A stretch of DNA of 8,272 nucleotides from NCBI GenBank assembly GCA_902464485.1, contig CABQJJ010000074.1:1-8272 (forward strand), given 5' to 3'. The position numbers and the translations under genes are program-made. Positions 1 to 6,552 of this stretch are shown here, piece by piece. A model generated the notes under the pieces. That model did no database searches. It saw only the letters and a list, made by a program, of their open reading frames with translations, and was not told the DNA's origin. This stretch comes from an uncultured Collinsella sp. (GTDB lineage Bacteria > Actinomycetota > Coriobacteriia > Coriobacteriales > Coriobacteriaceae). Every line of letters begins with the position of its first letter. Within the stretch, counting starts at the first letter, position 1.

Positions 1-254
1 TGCTCGCCGTAATAGGCCCTAAACTCGGCAAGCGTCTGCTCAAACATACGGCCGTCGCCCGCATACTCGGCAGGCATAAAGCGCTCAACCAGCTTGAGCA
101 TGCCGTTTCCCACCTTATAGCGGTATTCGTCAACGGCAAACGTGGGCCAGCCGTGCATCTCACAGGTATGGTTACCGGCAGCCGCCAGGTCCTCGAGCGT
201 GTTGAGGATGGTGCCGTCTAAATCAAAAATCACATGGGAAAAAGCTGCTGCCAT
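1..254 (-). CDS. HAD-superfamily phosphatase, phosphoglycolate-phosphatase-like (3' part outside window)
   Basis: This is the first 84 codons of a haloacid-dehalogenase hydrolase that runs off the left edge. The ATG at 254 follows a GGGAG ribosome site about 7 bases upstream. The N-terminus reads VIFDLDGTILNTLEDL, the HAD motif I, with nucleophile Asp11 and general acid/base Asp13. It is followed by a helical cap region (residues about 17-80), as in subclass I phosphatases of the Gph/PGP type. Members hydrolyse small phosphoesters such as 2-phosphoglycolate in the cytosol, with Mg2+; the substrate cannot be told from this fragment. It lies 124 bases downstream of hypE in the same direction. 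Read-through from the hyp operon is possible, but I see no functional link with hydrogenase maturation. The family is certain; the exact phosphatase is not. Confidence 0.88.
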   Translation of the reverse strand, partial: MAAAFSHVIFDLDGTILNTLEDLAAAGNHTCEMHGWPTFAVDEYRYKVGNGMLKLVERFMPAEYAGDGRMFEQTLAEFRAYYGE

Positions 255-378
255 GAAAGCTCCCGTCATTGGGTTTCAAAACGCACCTCATAATACTGGG
301 CTTATGCGTTGGGCGCGCTTGGAATCTGAATATCTCCAGGGATGTCAAGCCACATCGCGACGACCGTGCGGTTCCGCC
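255..378 (-). other. Intergenic region hypE to HAD phosphatase
   Basis: A 124-base gap between the hypE stop and the HAD start. On the minus strand it holds a perfect -35-like TTGACA (plus positions 343-348), but no good -10 at 16-18 bases from it. There is also a -10-like TATTAT (plus 290-295) without a matching -35. No GC stem followed by a T tract is visible, so hypE has no clear intrinsic terminator here. A weak own promoter for the HAD gene is possible but not shown. Confidence 0.35.
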
Positions 379-1413
379 CTAACAAATCCTCGGCAGCTGC
401 TCGCCCACGAGCATGTCGAGGATACGGGTCGAGCCCCAGCCGGTGCGTACGCGCACGGCGGGGCGAGCGCCTTCGGCGATCGGCAACACGCGACCGATGA
501 TGGCGGCATTCTCACCGTAGCGCGCGGCGCGCATGGCCGCCAGCGCGGCATCGGCCTGCTCAGCCGGCATCACGGCGACCATCTTGCCCTCGTTTGCCAC
601 CTGCAGCACGTCATAGCCGAGCATCTCGCAAGCCGCCTGCACATCGGGGCGCACGGGCACGGCGTCCTCATCGACCTCCATGGCAACGCCGCTGGCCTGC
701 GCAAACTCATTGAGTGTGGATGCAAGGCCGCCGCGCGTGGGGTCGCGGAAGCATCGCGTGTCAGGGGCTGCGGCCAGCACATCGGCAATCAGGTGGTTGA
801 GCGGCGCGGCGTCGCTCTCGATGTTGCTCGAAAAGGCCAGACCCTCGCGTTGGCTCATGATGGCGATGCCGTGGTCGCCGAGTGTGCCCGACACCAGGAT
901 GACATCGCCAGGCTGGCAGTTTGCGCCGCTGAGCGTCACGCCCGCGGGCACCTCGCCCACGCCGGCGGTATTGATGTAGACGCCGTCGGCCCCGCCGCGC
1001 TCAACCACTTTGGTGTCGCCGGTGATGATCACCACGCCCGCCTCGCGCGCCGTCTCGGCCATGGTCTGCACGATCTGACGCAGCTTGTCCATGGGATAGC
1101 CCTCTTCGAGGATAAAGCCGCACGACAGGTAGCGCACATTGGCACCCGAGGTCGCGACATCGTTGACGGTTCCGCACACGGCGAGTCGGCCGATATTGCC
1201 GCCGGGGAAGAACTGCGGCGTCACCACAAAGCTGTCGGTCGACATAGCGATGCGCCCGCTCGCGGGCAGTGCGGCGACGCCAGCATCGTTGCCCTCGAGC
1301 AGCTCGGGCGACCCAAAGGCATCCAAAAAGACCTCGTCGATGATGCGTTTCATCATCTGGCCGCCGGAGCCGTGGCCTAGCAGGACGGTGCTATCGGTGA
1401 TGCTATGGGACAT
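379..1413 (-). CDS. hypE: Hydrogenase maturation protein HypE (carbamoyl dehydratase)
   Basis: HypE (344 aa) accepts a carbamoyl group from HypF on its C-terminal cysteine and dehydrates it with ATP to a thiocyanate. That is the source of the CN ligands of the [NiFe]-hydrogenase iron. The sequence shows the PurM/AIRS fold: a Gly-rich LLGHGSGG segment at residues 11-18, and likely Mg-ATP aspartates at D43, D60 (TDSFVV) and D85 (NDVA). TGDTKVV and RDPTRGGLA follow, and the protein ends exactly in PRIC, with the essential C-terminal Cys344. The start is set at the ATG at 1413, because GGAG lies 8 bases upstream of it. The TTG six bases earlier (1419) would leave only 2 bases of spacing. It is last of the hyp genes here, 48 bases after hypD. 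Length and motifs are those of an intact HypE. Confidence 0.97.
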   Translation of the reverse strand: MSHSITDSTVLLGHGSGGQMMKRIIDEVFLDAFGSPELLEGNDAGVAALPASGRIAMSTDSFVVTPQFFPGGNIGRLAVCGTVNDVATSGANVRYLSCGFILEEGYPMDKLRQIVQTMAETAREAGVVIITGDTKVVERGGADGVYINTAGVGEVPAGVTLSGANCQPGDVILVSGTLGDHGIAIMSQREGLAFSSNIESDAAPLNHLIADVLAAAPDTRCFRDPTRGGLASTLNEFAQASGVAMEVDEDAVPVRPDVQAACEMLGYDVLQVANEGKMVAVMPAEQADAALAAMRAARYGENAAIIGRVLPIAEGARPAVRVRTGWGSTRILDMLVGEQLPRIC

Positions 1414-1461
1414 ATCCAAAACTCCAATCGTGGGTGGTGCCAGTGTGCGAGTGCGTCCGGG

Positions 1462-2574
1462 CTAGTTACGGTAGCGGTAGTACGCCGCGCAGCTGCCCTC
1501 GGAGCTCACCATACACGGGCCGACGGGGTGCTCGGGCGTGCAGGTGCGGCCAAAGAGCGGGCAGCTGCTCGGCGTAATGGCCCCGCGCAGCACGTCGCCG
1601 CAGCGGCACCCACGCGGCTCGACCGTCGCCTCAACGGGCACATCAAAGCGAGTGCGGGCATCAAAGCGCGAGAACTCGGGGCGGATGGAAAGACCCGAGT
1701 CGGTAATCGGCCCCAGCCCGCGCCACGTGGTATCGCACGGCTCAAACACCTGCTCGACCAGCTGACACGCCACGGGGTTGCCGTCTGCGTTGACGCCACG
1801 GCGGTAGGCGTTGCCAATCGCGGGCCTATCCTTGACAACCATCTGGACCAGCATGCAGATGCCTTGCAGGATATCGACCGGTTCAAATCCCGTGACCACA
1901 CCTGGGGTATTGAACTCGTCGACCAAAAAGCTAAAGGGCGCCAAGCCCGTGATGGTGGCGACGTGGCCCGGCAGGATAAAGCCGTCGATGGCGGTCTCGG
2001 GATCGTTGGCGATGGCGCGCAACGCTGGCGGCGTGGTCTTGTGGGCGCAATAGACCGAAAAGTTCAAAAGCCCGCGCGCCTCGGCCTCCAGGATGGCGGC
2101 GGCGATGGTGGGCGTCGTGGTCTCAAAGCCCGCGCCCATAAAAATGACTGGGCGATCGGGGTTTTGCTCGGCAATGTCGAGCGCGTCGAGCGGGGAGTAG
2201 ACGATGCGGATGTCGCGCCCTGCCGCCTTTTGCGCGGCGAGCGAGGTGGACGACCCAGGCACGCGCATCATATCGCCAAACGTGGTGATGATGGCGCCGT
2301 CCATCTTGGCGAGTGCGATCGCATGGTCGATGTCGCGGTTGGCGGTGACGCAAACCGGACAACCGGGTCCGCTCAGCAGCTTGAGTCCCGTCGGCATGAT
2401 GGAGCGAAAACCATAGCGGCCGATGCTCACGGTGTGCGTGCCGCAGACTTCCATAAGGTTGATGGTGCGGTCGCCGACAAGCCCGCGAATGCGATCGATA
2501 AGCTCGCGGGCCAGCTTGGAATCGCGAAATGCCGAAAAGTCGATACCGGAGCGAGCCGGCTGTCCGGCCGCCAC
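1462..2574 (-). CDS. hypD: Hydrogenase maturation protein HypD (Fe-S scaffold for Fe(CN)2CO assembly)
   Basis: HypD (370 aa) forms a complex with HypC. On this complex the Fe(CN)2CO group of [NiFe]-hydrogenase is built, using cyanide from HypE; HypD carries a [4Fe-4S] cluster and thiols for redox. Visible motifs are MEVCGTHT with Cys44, GPGCPVCVT with Cys72 and Cys75, and a Cys-rich C-terminus (C323, C325, C338, C345, C354, C362) that includes the cluster ligands. The start is the GTG at 2574, which shares its G with the hypC stop (CTAGTG). GAGG about 7 bases before it, inside the hypC end, serves as ribosome site, so the two partners are translationally coupled. Such coupling fits their 1:1 complex. 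Full length, no damage seen. Confidence 0.97.
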   Translation of the reverse strand: MAAGQPARSGIDFSAFRDSKLARELIDRIRGLVGDRTINLMEVCGTHTVSIGRYGFRSIMPTGLKLLSGPGCPVCVTANRDIDHAIALAKMDGAIITTFGDMMRVPGSSTSLAAQKAAGRDIRIVYSPLDALDIAEQNPDRPVIFMGAGFETTTPTIAAAILEAEARGLLNFSVYCAHKTTPPALRAIANDPETAIDGFILPGHVATITGLAPFSFLVDEFNTPGVVTGFEPVDILQGICMLVQMVVKDRPAIGNAYRRGVNADGNPVACQLVEQVFEPCDTTWRGLGPITDSGLSIRPEFSRFDARTRFDVPVEATVEPRGCRCGDVLRGAITPSSCPLFGRTCTPEHPVGPCMVSSEGSCAAYYRYRN

Positions 2575-2834
2575 TAGTATGCCTCGGCCGGGTTGCTGGC
2601 CAGTTGGTTTTCTTCGGCCAGTTCGGTCATGGCATTAACGAGCTCGAGCGTTTCTTGCGCTTCCTGCTCGTCGACGATCTGGATGCCAAAGCCGGCGTGT
2701 ACGAGAATATAGTCGCCAACCTGTGCCGTCGGCACGAGTCGTAGCGACACGGGGCGCTCGATGCCCATCATGTCGACGGTGGCCTTGAGGTCGTCGTCGC
2801 GTTTGACTACTTTGCCGGGAACGGCAAGGCACAT
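2574..2834 (-). CDS. hypC: Hydrogenase maturation chaperone HypC
   Basis: HypC (86 aa) is the small chaperone that carries the iron centre with HypD and delivers it to the hydrogenase large-subunit precursor. The invariant N-terminus MCLAVPGKVV is present; Cys2, exposed after methionine removal, is the functional residue. VGDYILVHAGFGIQIVDE contains the conserved His46 in the OB-like barrel. The C-terminal helix (about residues 53-75) is typical, and the last ten residues are variable in the family. The ATG at 2834 follows AAAGGGG with 6 bases of spacing. It lies 134 bases after hypF and overlaps hypD by one base. HypC and HybG paralogues cannot be separated by sequence; with a single copy here, hypC is the natural name. 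Confidence 0.97.
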   Translation of the reverse strand: MCLAVPGKVVKRDDDLKATVDMMGIERPVSLRLVPTAQVGDYILVHAGFGIQIVDEQEAQETLELVNAMTELAEENQLASNPAEAY

Positions 2835-2968
2835 ATTGTTCCCCTTTTATACGCTTTGCGCGGGATGGGCGCTTAATAATCCATCAGTTGATGGTAGCGC
2901 TCGCGGGGTTTGCGGGCAAACGCGTTACGCCTGTGAGACGGCTGGGCACAGTGGCGTGCGAGAGCGAG
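2835..2968 (-). other. hypF-hypC intergenic region with two short inverted repeats
   Basis: A 134-base gap, the longest inside the hypF-hypC-hypD-hypE block. It contains CCATCA-gt-TGATGG (2881-2894), a perfect 6-bp inverted repeat, and GTTTGC-gg-GCAAAC (2908-2921). Neither is followed on the minus strand by a T run convincing enough for an intrinsic terminator. I find no paired -35/-10 that would give hypC its own promoter. A TATAAA at plus 2845-2850 is too close to the hypC start to work. The repeats may be mRNA hairpins or a regulator site; the role is unknown. Confidence 0.4.
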
Positions 2969-5437
2969 CTACTGCGATGCAATCTGCGCAAGACGAGCGC
3001 GCGCGACGGCTGCCTGACCGTAGGCGATGCAGCCGTCATTGACGGGTACGGTGTGGGGGACAAGTACGGTAAGGCCTGCGCTTTTGAGCTCGCGGGTGAG
3101 GAGCTGAAGCAGAAGTCGGTTCATGAACACGCCGCCCGAGAGGGCGACGGTGTTGATGCCCCCGCGCGCACAGATCTCGCTGGCGATGTGTGCCGAGGAG
3201 CGTGCGACGGCGACATGGAAGTCGAGCGCGAGCCTGTCGGCGGGCGCCCCGGCCCTGATTCCCTCCAAAAGCGCCTCAATAAGCGGTCTGGAGTTCAGGA
3301 CATGGCAGTCGTCCGGACGGGATGATTCGGTTACGGAAAAGCTGGCCATATTGCCGGTGGGACAGGTACTTTCGCTGCCGAGCGCGTGCCAGGCGGCGGC
3401 CTCAAGCTCGATGGCGGGTTCACCCTCGTAGGTCGCCTGGCCGCAAATGCCCAGGATCGCGGCTGCGGCATCAAACAAGCGACCCATACCGCTGGTGCGC
3501 GGGCTGTTGATGCCACGTTCGATCATCGTTGCCGTCACGCTACGTGTTTGCTCGTCTAAGCCGCCCAAGAGCCGCTCAGCCCCCGGGTGTTCAAGCAGGC
3601 CGAGCTCACTGAGCAGGGCAAAGGCGTTGCGGCGGGCGTCACGCACGGAGGCCGCCCCGCCGGGGAGCGCCCAGGTGCGCAAATGCGCGGCGCGCTCAAA
3701 GCTGCCAAGGCTGGCAACAAGAAACTCGCCGCCCCAAATGGTCCCATCGGTGCCGGCACCGGTGCCGTCAAAGGCGATGCCAAGGACGCGCGCGTCGGTT
3801 GTAAGCTGGCCCGCGGCGATAGCCTCGGCCATTACGCTCGCGACATGCGCATGATGGTGCTGTGCCTCGACGAGCGGCAGATTGCATTTTCGCGCCTGCT
3901 CGCGCGCCCACTGGCTCGATAAATAGCTGGGGTGTAGATCGCAGGCCAAGGCGGCGGGCGCCAAGTCAAAGAGATTTTCCAAACGCATGCGCGCGGCGTT
4001 CCAGGCATCGAAGGTCCCGCCGTTTTCAACATCGCCGATATGCTGCGACACAAAACAGGTTGCCTCGCCGTTCGTCCCTTCACGCGTGAGCGCAATCGTG
4101 GCTTTTTGTTGTGGCCCGCAGGCGAGCACGCAGGACGGAGCGCCGTCGAGCGCCGGCAACGGCAGTGGCTGAGGCGCATATCCGCGAGCGCGACGTACGG
4201 GCATAACGGCATCATCGACCACACGCACTACAGAGTCGTCGTAGCGCGAGAGGATCGCGCGGTCGTTACCGAGCAACGCGTCGGCGATGCCGGCAGCAAC
4301 GAGATGCTCCCAGGCAAGATCGTCATCGGTTTCGATAGGTTCTTCGCTTAAGTTTCCGCTGGTCATGACGAGCGCGTACATGCCTCGGGCTTCTGCCGCG
4401 GCAAGTAGTAGATGTTGAAGTGGGGTATAGGGGAGCATGACGCCGAGTTCGGGCAGGTCGCGCGCGACGGACGGCGCGAGTATGGGGGTGTCGGAAAAGC
4501 CGGTGCCCTCGCCTGTCGTACGGCGGCGCAGTAATACAATGGGCCGGATGCTGCCTGTTAGCAGGTCGCGCTCGATGTTATCGACGTGGCAGAGACGCTC
4601 GACGCTGGCGAGGGAGCGCACCATGACGGCGAGCGGCTTGTTGCTGCGACGTTTGCGACGGCGCAGCTTGGCTACCGCCTGCTCATTGAAGGCGTTACAC
4701 GCCAGATGGAATCCGCCCAGGCCCTTGATGGCTACGATGCCGCCGCCTGCCAGCAGCTCGACGCAGCGTTCGATGATGGCATCGCTGGCCTCGCGCGTGG
4801 AGCCGACGGCTGGTGTTGCGTCGACCGCCGTTGGCACAACACCGTGGTCCGCCTCGCGCCACGTAATATGCGGCCCGCAATCAAAACAGGCATCGGGTTG
4901 CGCGTGAAAGCGTCGGTCAAGCGGATCGCCATACTCCGCGGCGCAGGTGGAGCACATGGGAAAGCGGTCCATGGACGTGGCCGTCCGGTCGTAAGGCAGC
5001 GATCGGATGATGGTAAAGCGCGGCCCGCAGTTGGTGCAGTTGATAAAGGGGTAGTGGTAGCGTCGGTCGGCAGAATCGAACAGCTCGCGCAGGCAGTCGT
5101 CACAGGTGGCGATATCGGGCGAGATGAGCGTGGTGTGCTCGGTCTGATCTTGCGACGCCACAATGCGAAAGCCCTGCTCGTTAGCGGCGTCCCAGTTGCC
5201 GGGTGCTAGGTCCATAACCTCGACATGCTCCACGCGAGCCGCCGTGGGCGCATGCTCGGAAAGCGCGGCGACAAATTCGTCGAGCGCTTCGTCAAGAGCG
5301 TGCGCCTCGATATGCACGCCATTGCCCGCGTTGAGTACCCAGCCGCAAATGCCGTGCGCCATGGCCTCGCGATACACAAACGGCCGCATGCCGACGCCCT
5401 GCACAATGCCCGTTACATGGATATGCGCATGTCGCAT
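2969..5437 (-). CDS. hypF: Carbamoyltransferase HypF
   Basis: HypF (822 aa) converts carbamoyl phosphate and ATP to carbamoyl-adenylate and transfers the carbamoyl group to HypE, the first step of cyanide ligand synthesis. All four modules are present. An acylphosphatase domain (about 1-90) carries VQGVGMRPFVYREA. Two C4 zinc fingers have Cys112/115/134/137 and 162/165/184/187, in exact CX2C-X18-CX2C-X24-CX2C-X18-CX2C spacing. A YrdC-like domain (about 215-405) has KGLGGFHLACNA and KPLAVMVRS. A Kae1-like domain (about 435-815) has QHHHAH (526-531), FDGTGAGTDG, GRLFDA and ALSGGVFMN. The ATG at 5437 has an excellent AAGGAGG ribosome site 5 bases upstream. It is a little longer than E. coli HypF (about 750 aa), with no sign of a break. 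A nested inverted repeat lies immediately upstream. Confidence 0.97.
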   Translation of the reverse strand: MRHAHIHVTGIVQGVGMRPFVYREAMAHGICGWVLNAGNGVHIEAHALDEALDEFVAALSEHAPTAARVEHVEVMDLAPGNWDAANEQGFRIVASQDQTEHTTLISPDIATCDDCLRELFDSADRRYHYPFINCTNCGPRFTIIRSLPYDRTATSMDRFPMCSTCAAEYGDPLDRRFHAQPDACFDCGPHITWREADHGVVPTAVDATPAVGSTREASDAIIERCVELLAGGGIVAIKGLGGFHLACNAFNEQAVAKLRRRKRRSNKPLAVMVRSLASVERLCHVDNIERDLLTGSIRPIVLLRRRTTGEGTGFSDTPILAPSVARDLPELGVMLPYTPLQHLLLAAAEARGMYALVMTSGNLSEEPIETDDDLAWEHLVAAGIADALLGNDRAILSRYDDSVVRVVDDAVMPVRRARGYAPQPLPLPALDGAPSCVLACGPQQKATIALTREGTNGEATCFVSQHIGDVENGGTFDAWNAARMRLENLFDLAPAALACDLHPSYLSSQWAREQARKCNLPLVEAQHHHAHVASVMAEAIAAGQLTTDARVLGIAFDGTGAGTDGTIWGGEFLVASLGSFERAAHLRTWALPGGAASVRDARRNAFALLSELGLLEHPGAERLLGGLDEQTRSVTATMIERGINSPRTSGMGRLFDAAAAILGICGQATYEGEPAIELEAAAWHALGSESTCPTGNMASFSVTESSRPDDCHVLNSRPLIEALLEGIRAGAPADRLALDFHVAVARSSAHIASEICARGGINTVALSGGVFMNRLLLQLLTRELKSAGLTVLVPHTVPVNDGCIAYGQAAVARARLAQIASQ

Positions 5438-5456
5438 GCGGCCCTCCTTCGTTGAA

Positions 5457-5558
5457 ACCTGCCAAAAAGGGACAGGTTTATTTTGGTAGGTTTTATCTGG
5501 GAAAATGCAACGCCCTAGTTGTCACCTGCCAAAACAAACCTGTCCCTTTTTGGCAGGT
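5457..5558. repeat. Nested inverted repeat (35-nt arms), REPIN- or MITE-like
   Basis: Two 35-nt arms (5457-5491 and 5524-5558) are inverted copies of each other, matching at 33 of 35 positions, with a 32-nt spacer. Each arm is itself a palindrome: the right arm has ACCTGCCAAAA / TTTTGGCAGGT as a perfect 11-bp pair around the core CAAACCTGTCCCT. The left arm is the same with one changed base in that pair. A transcript through it would fold into a very long hairpin ending 7 bases before the hypF ribosome site. No U tract follows, so it does not look like a plain terminator. The doubled, inverted, self-palindromic layout resembles REP doublets (REPINs) or a miniature transposable element. I see no transposase and no clear target duplication. 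Confidence 0.85.
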
Positions 5559-5576
5559 GCGCCGCGGAAAAGGCCG

Positions 5577-6083
5577 TTACAGTCCCAGGCTCTGCTCGGT
5601 GGCGGCGCAGGTGAGCTCGCCGTGTTTAACGCCGCGCAGACCCAGCAGACGGTCAGCCAGCTCGTAGACACGCTCGCCGCGACCCTTAAGTGCCAGAATC
5701 TCCAGACAGTTGTGGTGATCCAGATGCACGTGCATCGTCGATACAATCTCGTCGGTGTAGTCGTGCTGCACCTCGTCCAGGCGGCGTGTCAGATCGCCGG
5801 TGTGATGGTCGTAGATCATGGTGAGCGACCCGATAACGTGCTCATCGGGCGTGCGCATCTGCTCTTTGGCGATCGAGGTACGAATCAAATCGCGCACTGC
5901 CTCGGAGCGGTTGGCCACGTCGCCGCGGCGTGCGATCTGCTCGTCAAAGCGACGCAGCAGGTCATCGGGTGCGGTAACCGAAAAACGCACGAGTTCGGAG
6001 CCGCCGCAACGGTAGCTAGGTTCACCCGCGATGCCAGACTCGTGGCAGTGGTCGTTGCTGTCGACATGTTCGTGCTCGGCCAC
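5577..6083 (-). CDS. nikR: Nickel-responsive transcriptional regulator NikR
   Basis: NikR (168 aa) is a ribbon-helix-helix repressor that binds DNA when loaded with nickel, usually controlling nickel uptake or nickel enzymes. The RHH part is at about residues 31-74 (LVRFSVTAPDDLLRRFD, then RSEAVRDLIR). The ACT-like metal domain follows. His107, His118, His120 and Cys126 have the same 11-2-6 spacing as the high-affinity nickel ligands H76, H87, H89, C95 of E. coli NikR, within MHVHLDHHNCLEILALKG. The N-terminus is odd: about 30 residues before the RHH strand carry His4, 6, 12, 14 and Cys13, 26, beyond the usual family start. The GTG at 6083 lies one base after the stop of the upstream small gene. 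No other start codon before Val32 is in frame, so the tail is probably real and translated by coupling. Confidence 0.95.
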   Translation of the reverse strand: MAEHEHVDSNDHCHESGIAGEPSYRCGGSELVRFSVTAPDDLLRRFDEQIARRGDVANRSEAVRDLIRTSIAKEQMRTPDEHVIGSLTMIYDHHTGDLTRRLDEVQHDYTDEIVSTMHVHLDHHNCLEILALKGRGERVYELADRLLGLRGVKHGELTCAATEQSLGL

Positions 6084-6084
6084 G

Positions 6085-6333
6085 TTACACCAGCTTTACG
6101 GAGCCAACGGAGTTGTGGTCGGCCTCGATGGCCTCCTCGTAGCCCTCGAGTGCGTCGTGCGCCTCGTGGAGCGCCGCCATGGCGGCCTCGAGCTTGGCGC
6201 CAATGCGCTCCATATCAAAGTTCTCGGTCGCATGCAGCAGCTGATGGCTCCACTCGTGGGCGAGCTCGATCGTGTCGTCGACCTGCTTGACGCTCATGGC
6301 AAGCTGGCTCATGTTCATTCCGACGTCATGCAT
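6085..6333 (-). CDS. Small His-rich helical protein coupled to nikR, function unknown
   Basis: I do not recognise this 82-aa protein. It looks like two amphipathic helices (about residues 8-37 and 40-72) with an acidic character, no signal peptide and no membrane segment. It has seven histidines. His26, His30 and His34 are spaced i, i+4, i+8, so they line one face of a helix; His56 and His59 form a second pair, and His2 and His73 lie outside these groups. The ATG at 6333 follows AAGGAG with 7 bases of spacing, and the internal Met6 and Met8 lack such a site. The stop is one base before the nikR GTG, so the two must share a transcript and are probably translationally coupled. A metal-handling role next to NikR is inference only. 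It could equally be a generic coiled-coil protein. Confidence 0.8.
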   Translation of the reverse strand: MHDVGMNMSQLAMSVKQVDDTIELAHEWSHQLLHATENFDMERIGAKLEAAMAALHEAHDALEGYEEAIEADHNSVGSVKLV

Positions 6334-6403
6334 GGGAAATCTCCTTATGTTCGGGGCAATCCAGTGGTTCAGATTCTACTACGCCCGCGCGGAGCGCTAC
6401 CGC
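6334..6403 (-). promoter_or_regulatory. Probable promoter region of the small gene-nikR-hyp operon
   Basis: The trxA terminator ends at 6404, so transcription of the operon should begin in these 70 bases. On the minus strand there is TAGAAT (plus 6373-6378), five of six matches to a -10 box, 39 bases before the ATG. I see no good -35 at 16-18 bases from it. No palindrome matching the E. coli NikR operator (GTATGA-N16-TCATAC) is visible, so autoregulation by NikR cannot be read from the sequence. Confidence 0.4.
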
Positions 6404-6443
6404 ATAAGAAAACGGGTGCGAGTCTGTGTGACCCGCACCCGTT
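6404..6443 (-). terminator. Rho-independent terminator of trxA
   Basis: AACGGGTGCG (6411-6420) pairs perfectly with CGCACCCGTT (6434-6443). After one A/C mismatch, GTC pairs with GAC, leaving a 5-base loop (6425-6429). Read on the minus strand, the stem runs into TTTTCTTAT, a T tract in the right place. No T tract follows on the plus strand, so it serves the minus-strand trxA transcript, 109 bases past its stop. The 109 bases between (6444-6552) contain small inverted repeats (TTATC-cgt-GATAA; CGCTC-cggt-GAGCG) but no gene that I can support. Confidence 0.88.
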
Positions 6444-6552
6444 CACTGGGGGCTGTTTGTTCCTACCATATTATCCGTGATAACAGAGGGCGTGTTTGAC
6501 GCTCCGGTGAGCGGCGAAAAGCTGCTCGTGGACGGCAAGTCCCGTTTGGCAA

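Noticed and set aside
142..1380. 412-codon open frame on the plus strand
   Set aside because: It is antisense to hypE and the HAD gene, whose motifs are unambiguous. Its His/Arg/Gly-rich composition is typical of a shadow frame in GC-rich DNA.
1414..1419. TTG start for hypE at 1419
   Set aside because: The GGAG site is only 2 bases from the TTG but 8 bases from the ATG at 1413, and HypE proteins do not need the two extra residues.
1405..2577. 390-codon open frame on the plus strand
   Set aside because: It is an exact shadow of hypD, with no recognisable motif and low-complexity composition.
2845..2850. TATAAA as a -10 box for hypC
   Set aside because: It is only 10 bases from the hypC ATG, so a transcript started from it would lack the ribosome site, and no -35 is present.
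5457..5558. Inverted repeat as an ordinary Rho-independent terminator of nikR
   Set aside because: The stem is far longer than usual, is AT-containing with a nested palindrome, and is not followed by a U tract on either strand.
5505..6290. 261-codon open frame on the plus strand
   Set aside because: It is antisense to nikR and the 82-aa gene. It also begins inside the inverted repeat and degenerates into Arg/Pro/Ser-rich sequence.
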